The notes beneath the pieces are model-generated. The model saw nothing but the letters and a program-made list of their open reading frames with translations, did no database searches and was not told the origin of the DNA. The position numbers and the translations under genes are program-made. From the NCBI GenBank assembly GCA_946611495.1, contig CAMODR010000038.1, positions 1-8,432 on the forward strand: 8,432 bases of DNA. The letters run 5' to 3'. The stretch comes from an uncultured Methanobrevibacter sp. (lineage in GTDB: Archaea > Methanobacteriota > Methanobacteria > Methanobacteriales > Methanobacteriaceae). Each line of letters starts with the position of its first letter. Positions within the stretch are counted from its first letter, which is position 1. Positions 6,601-8,432 of the stretch are shown piece after piece.

Positions 6601-6720
6601 AAATAGTAAAAAAAAGAATAAAACTCCCTTATGTAAAAACTAAAAAAAGAATAAATAAAACAATAGAAAAAAAATAAAAAAAGAAAAATCAGATCAATAA
6701 AATAATAAAAAAAGATTAAA
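6601..6720 (-). terminator. U-rich 3' tail of the small secreted protein gene
   Basis: Directly past the TAA stop, the minus strand is T-rich for about 120 nt (84 A and 20 T on plus) with runs of six to eight. It matches the tails seen after the other genes in this window and probably acts as a termination zone. Confidence 0.5.
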
Positions 6721-6728
6721 AAAGTCAT

Positions 6729-7169
6729 TTAGTAGAAAAGACTACCAGTAACCTTTTTCTTTTCAGAACTAGTCATTTTCCTATAAGACACATCCATCTT
6801 ATAAGGAGTGTAGCCGTTTATCTTTTTAGTGGAAAGTATGCTGAATCCACTGATGTTCTTTGCAGTGGAAGTTCTTGTAATGACTTTACCCTTCTTATTT
6901 TTATAATAAACTTTTATCTTTGATAAAACATAGGTATGAGGTGCAAAATCGTCACCTAATTTCTTATTATGATAGAATATTACTGCATAAACCCCTTTTA
7001 AGTATTGTGCATCCTTTGGTTGATAAAATGTGGAAATTCTATCTCCCTTACCAACATCCTTGTATTTGCCTACTTTAATTGTAGTTGTAGCAGCGCAAGC
7101 TTGACCCATAGTAAATCCAATGACTGCAATGGATAGGACAAGCAATACAATTATTTTTCTTTTATCCAC
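6729..7169 (-). CDS. Small secreted protein of unknown function
   Basis: I do not recognise this 146-residue protein. Residues 1-27 form a clear signal peptide: MDKRK, a hydrophobic core, then Gln-Ala-Cys-Ala-Ala. The mature part is Lys- and Tyr-rich with alternating hydrophobic strands (YLKGVYAVIFYHNKK, LSKIKVYYKNKKGKV, YKMDVSYRKM), suggesting a small basic beta-sandwich acting at or outside the cell wall. No wall-binding repeat, catalytic motif or further membrane segment is seen. A Cys at the end of the signal region lacks a lipobox, so a lipoprotein is not supported. The GTG start is chosen because AGGAGGGA lies 5 nt upstream; a longer reading from 7256 would translate through this site and place a hydrophobic, charge-poor tail before the signal peptide. 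Its start is about 100 bp downstream of the protease gene, but a TATA-like element and a T-rich tract between them argue for separate transcription. Confidence 0.85.
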   Translation of the reverse strand: MDKRKIIVLLVLSIAVIGFTMGQACAATTTIKVGKYKDVGKGDRISTFYQPKDAQYLKGVYAVIFYHNKKLGDDFAPHTYVLSKIKVYYKNKKGKVITRTSTAKNISGFSILSTKKINGYTPYKMDVSYRKMTSSEKKKVTGSLFY

Positions 7170-7174
7170 AAGAT

Positions 7175-7182
7175 TCCCTCCT
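7175..7182 (-). promoter_or_regulatory. Ribosome binding site that selects a GTG start
   Basis: AGGAGGGA on the minus strand ends 5 nt before GTG at 7169. It is the strongest GGAGG-type site in the window and lies inside any longer reading frame. Confidence 0.75.
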
Positions 7183-7214
7183 AAAATTCTTATAGTATAT
7201 AGTATAACTTCAAT

Positions 7215-7226
7215 CTTTATATATCT
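7215..7226 (-). promoter_or_regulatory. TATA-like element of the small secreted protein gene
   Basis: AGATATATAAAG on the minus strand would give a start near 7195 and a leader of about 25 nt. It lies between the T-rich end of the protease gene and the ribosome binding site. Confidence 0.45.
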
Positions 7227-7230
7227 AATG

Positions 7231-7250
7231 AAAAAAAATAAAAAAGAATA
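7231..7250 (-). terminator. T-rich tract after the M48 protease gene
   Basis: On the minus strand two T runs (six and eight) lie about 25-45 bp past the TGA stop. The tract is short compared with the other gene ends because the next promoter follows at once. Confidence 0.45.
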
Positions 7251-7273
7251 TTCCAATTATTTTATTTTTAGAA

Positions 7274-8353
7274 TCATTTCAACTTATTTCCACAAACTGT
7301 ACAGAACATATCATCTGCAGCAACGTTGCTTCCGCAATTAGAGCATTTTAATTCAATTTCAATCTTTGTTCCACAATTGACACAAAATTGATCATCTGAA
7401 CCTATATCATAGCCACATTTAGGACATTTTAATGAAGCATTAGTGCTGCTATTTAATTTACTTGAGTTATCTCTTGAAATTTGGCTTTGAAGACCTTGTG
7501 AACCATTGGTTTTATTTGAATCCATGTACTCTTCCTTAGCCTTTGGAGTTTCCGGCATTATAGGCTTGCTATAAAAATCTGTGGTATTCAATATTTCCTT
7601 TTCAGATTCTACCATAACTGCAATTCTCTTTTCATCAGATGGGTGTGTTGAGAAGAAATCAAAACTGCTGGCGTTATCTCCAGCAAATTCTCTCCAGAAT
7701 TTAGGAACTTCACGAATGTCATAGCCTGCAAGGTGGCAAATGAACATTCCTAACTTATCAGCTTCAAATTCCTGATCACGTCCCCATGGCTGCATCAAGA
7801 AGTATTGGGAACCCATATTAACAATATTTGTAGCTGCTCTTGCCAGATTTCCAAGGCCCCCTAATCCTACAAGGTCAAGTGCAAAGCTTCCTATCCAAGC
7901 GGCAGTTGCAACACCGTCTTTTGTGCTTTGAGCGCTTGCTCTTGTTCTACCGTGATCAAGCAATGCATGAGCCATCTCGTGAGCCAAGATAAATGCAAGT
8001 CTCTCTTCAGTGTTAGCTATTGAGAATATGCCTGAATAAACCATGATCTTTCCACCAGGCATGCAGCATGCATTAACGCTATTGTTTGCTATCAAATGAA
8101 CATCCCATTCATAATAGCCATCAACATAATCATATCTTCCTATCTTCATTAGGAACTCGTTTACAGTGTTTATTAGCTTAACTGCAACTTGAATTATTGC
8201 TTGTCCTTCAGGAGTGTTGTCTAATAATTGGGAGCGTTGTATCTCTTGGTAATAGCCTTGAAAGCATCCTTGCAAAAACTTGTCATCATCAACAGAATCA
8301 TAATGTTCCTTACCAGTAAATGGATTTAGTGGGCTTCTATCATCCTTTCTCAT
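7274..8353 (-). CDS. M48-type zinc metalloprotease with C-terminal tandem zinc ribbon
   Basis: Predicted zinc endopeptidase of 359 residues. The M48 core shows NACCMPGGKIMVYSGI (about 95-110), the catalytic motif HEMAH (125-129, zinc ligands His125 and His129, base Glu126), the third-ligand region EFEAD (Glu195, Asp199), and the family's STHPSDEKR (235-243). A Gly-rich hydrophobic stretch between HEMAH and EFEAD (about 148-175) is common in the family and is not a convincing membrane span. After a Ser/Asn-rich linker (about 265-308) two CxxC...CxxC zinc ribbons follow (Cys310, 313, 324, 327 and Cys337, 340, 351, 354). No signal peptide is present, so a cytosolic place is inferred, unlike the membrane or periplasmic M48 enzymes HtpX and LoiP. 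The ribbons may recruit substrates or partners; quality control is a reasonable guess only. GGTGAT at 8357-8362 abuts an ATG at 8356 and lies 3 nt from a second ATG at 8353; the second is preferred from the spacing at the AIM24-type gene. Confidence 0.93.
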   Translation of the reverse strand: MRKDDRSPLNPFTGKEHYDSVDDDKFLQGCFQGYYQEIQRSQLLDNTPEGQAIIQVAVKLINTVNEFLMKIGRYDYVDGYYEWDVHLIANNSVNACCMPGGKIMVYSGIFSIANTEERLAFILAHEMAHALLDHGRTRASAQSTKDGVATAAWIGSFALDLVGLGGLGNLARAATNIVNMGSQYFLMQPWGRDQEFEADKLGMFICHLAGYDIREVPKFWREFAGDNASSFDFFSTHPSDEKRIAVMVESEKEILNTTDFYSKPIMPETPKAKEEYMDSNKTNGSQGLQSQISRDNSSKLNSSTNASLKCPKCGYDIGSDDQFCVNCGTKIEIELKCSNCGSNVAADDMFCTVCGNKLK

Positions 8354-8356
8354 CAT

Positions 8357-8362
8357 ATCACC
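8357..8362 (-). promoter_or_regulatory. Ribosome binding site before a double ATG
   Basis: GGTGAT on the minus strand touches the first ATG (8356) and lies 3 nt before the second (8353). The second has the same spacing as the AIM24-type gene and is the likelier start; the protein changes by one residue only. Confidence 0.65.
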
Positions 8363-8387
8363 AATAATTAAAAAGAGTTATATATAG

Positions 8388-8400
8388 TTTATATTTAAAT
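8388..8400 (-). promoter_or_regulatory. TATA-like element of the M48 protease gene
   Basis: ATTTAAATATAAA on the minus strand places the start near 8370 and gives a leader of about 15 nt. A second TTTAAATAC at 8401-8409 and a TATATATA at about 8379-8386 are less well spaced. Confidence 0.45.
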
Positions 8401-8432
8401 GTATTTAAAGTTTAAAATTTAAGTTAAAAAAA

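Noticed and set aside
7170..7256. 29-residue N-terminal extension of the small secreted protein
   Set aside because: It contains the AGGAGGGA site and the TATA-like element, and would bury the signal peptide behind another hydrophobic stretch.
7900..7990. Membrane spans in the M48 protease (about residues 148-175)
   Set aside because: The stretch is short, Gly-rich and interrupted by Asp and Arg; it fits the family's core helices better than a transmembrane segment.

Overview
The window looks like a chromosomal segment of a pseudomurein-walled methanogenic archaeon of the Methanobacteriaceae, most like Methanobrevibacter (Methanosphaera cannot be excluded). The evidence is a group II chaperonin (thermosome) subunit, a secreted protein with pseudomurein-binding-type repeats plus a transglutaminase-fold cysteine peptidase, very AT-rich spacers, archaeal TATA-like elements, and Shine-Dalgarno sites of the GGTGAT/GGAGG type. 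No rRNA, tRNA, CRISPR array, insertion sequence or integrase is visible.

All five convincing genes are on the minus strand. From high to low coordinates, which is the direction of transcription, they are: (1) an M48-type zinc metalloprotease with a C-terminal tandem zinc ribbon (7274-8353); (2) a small secreted protein of unknown function (6729-7169); (3) an AIM24/TIGR00266-type protein (5787-6467); (4) the thermosome subunit (3633-5294); (5) a large secreted wall-binding protein with Ig-like domains, pseudomurein-binding-type repeats and a Cys-His-Asp transglutaminase-like domain (86-2782). Spacers of about 100, 260, 490 and 850 bp, each with its own TATA-like element and each preceded by a U-rich tail of the upstream gene, suggest five single-gene transcription units rather than an operon.

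Two gene-free stretches exceed 300 bp. The one at 2794-3596 holds the promoter of the wall protein, two inverted repeats, and a long A-rich (T-rich on the coding strand) tail of the thermosome gene. The one at 5305-5786 holds the thermosome promoter, a cluster of four inverted repeats, and the tail of the AIM24-type gene.

Points of most interest: the wall protein probably starts at a non-canonical ATT codon, placed exactly as the ATG of a neighbouring gene is placed after its ribosome binding site; the same protein looks like a chromosomal, autolysin-like relative of phage pseudomurein endoisopeptidases with an internally duplicated binding module; the M48 protease carries an unusual zinc-ribbon tail; dyad elements cluster upstream of the chaperonin; and gene ends show a consistent strand-asymmetric T-rich signature. 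No clearly new multi-gene system is visible. Functions are inferred from motifs read by eye, not from database searches.
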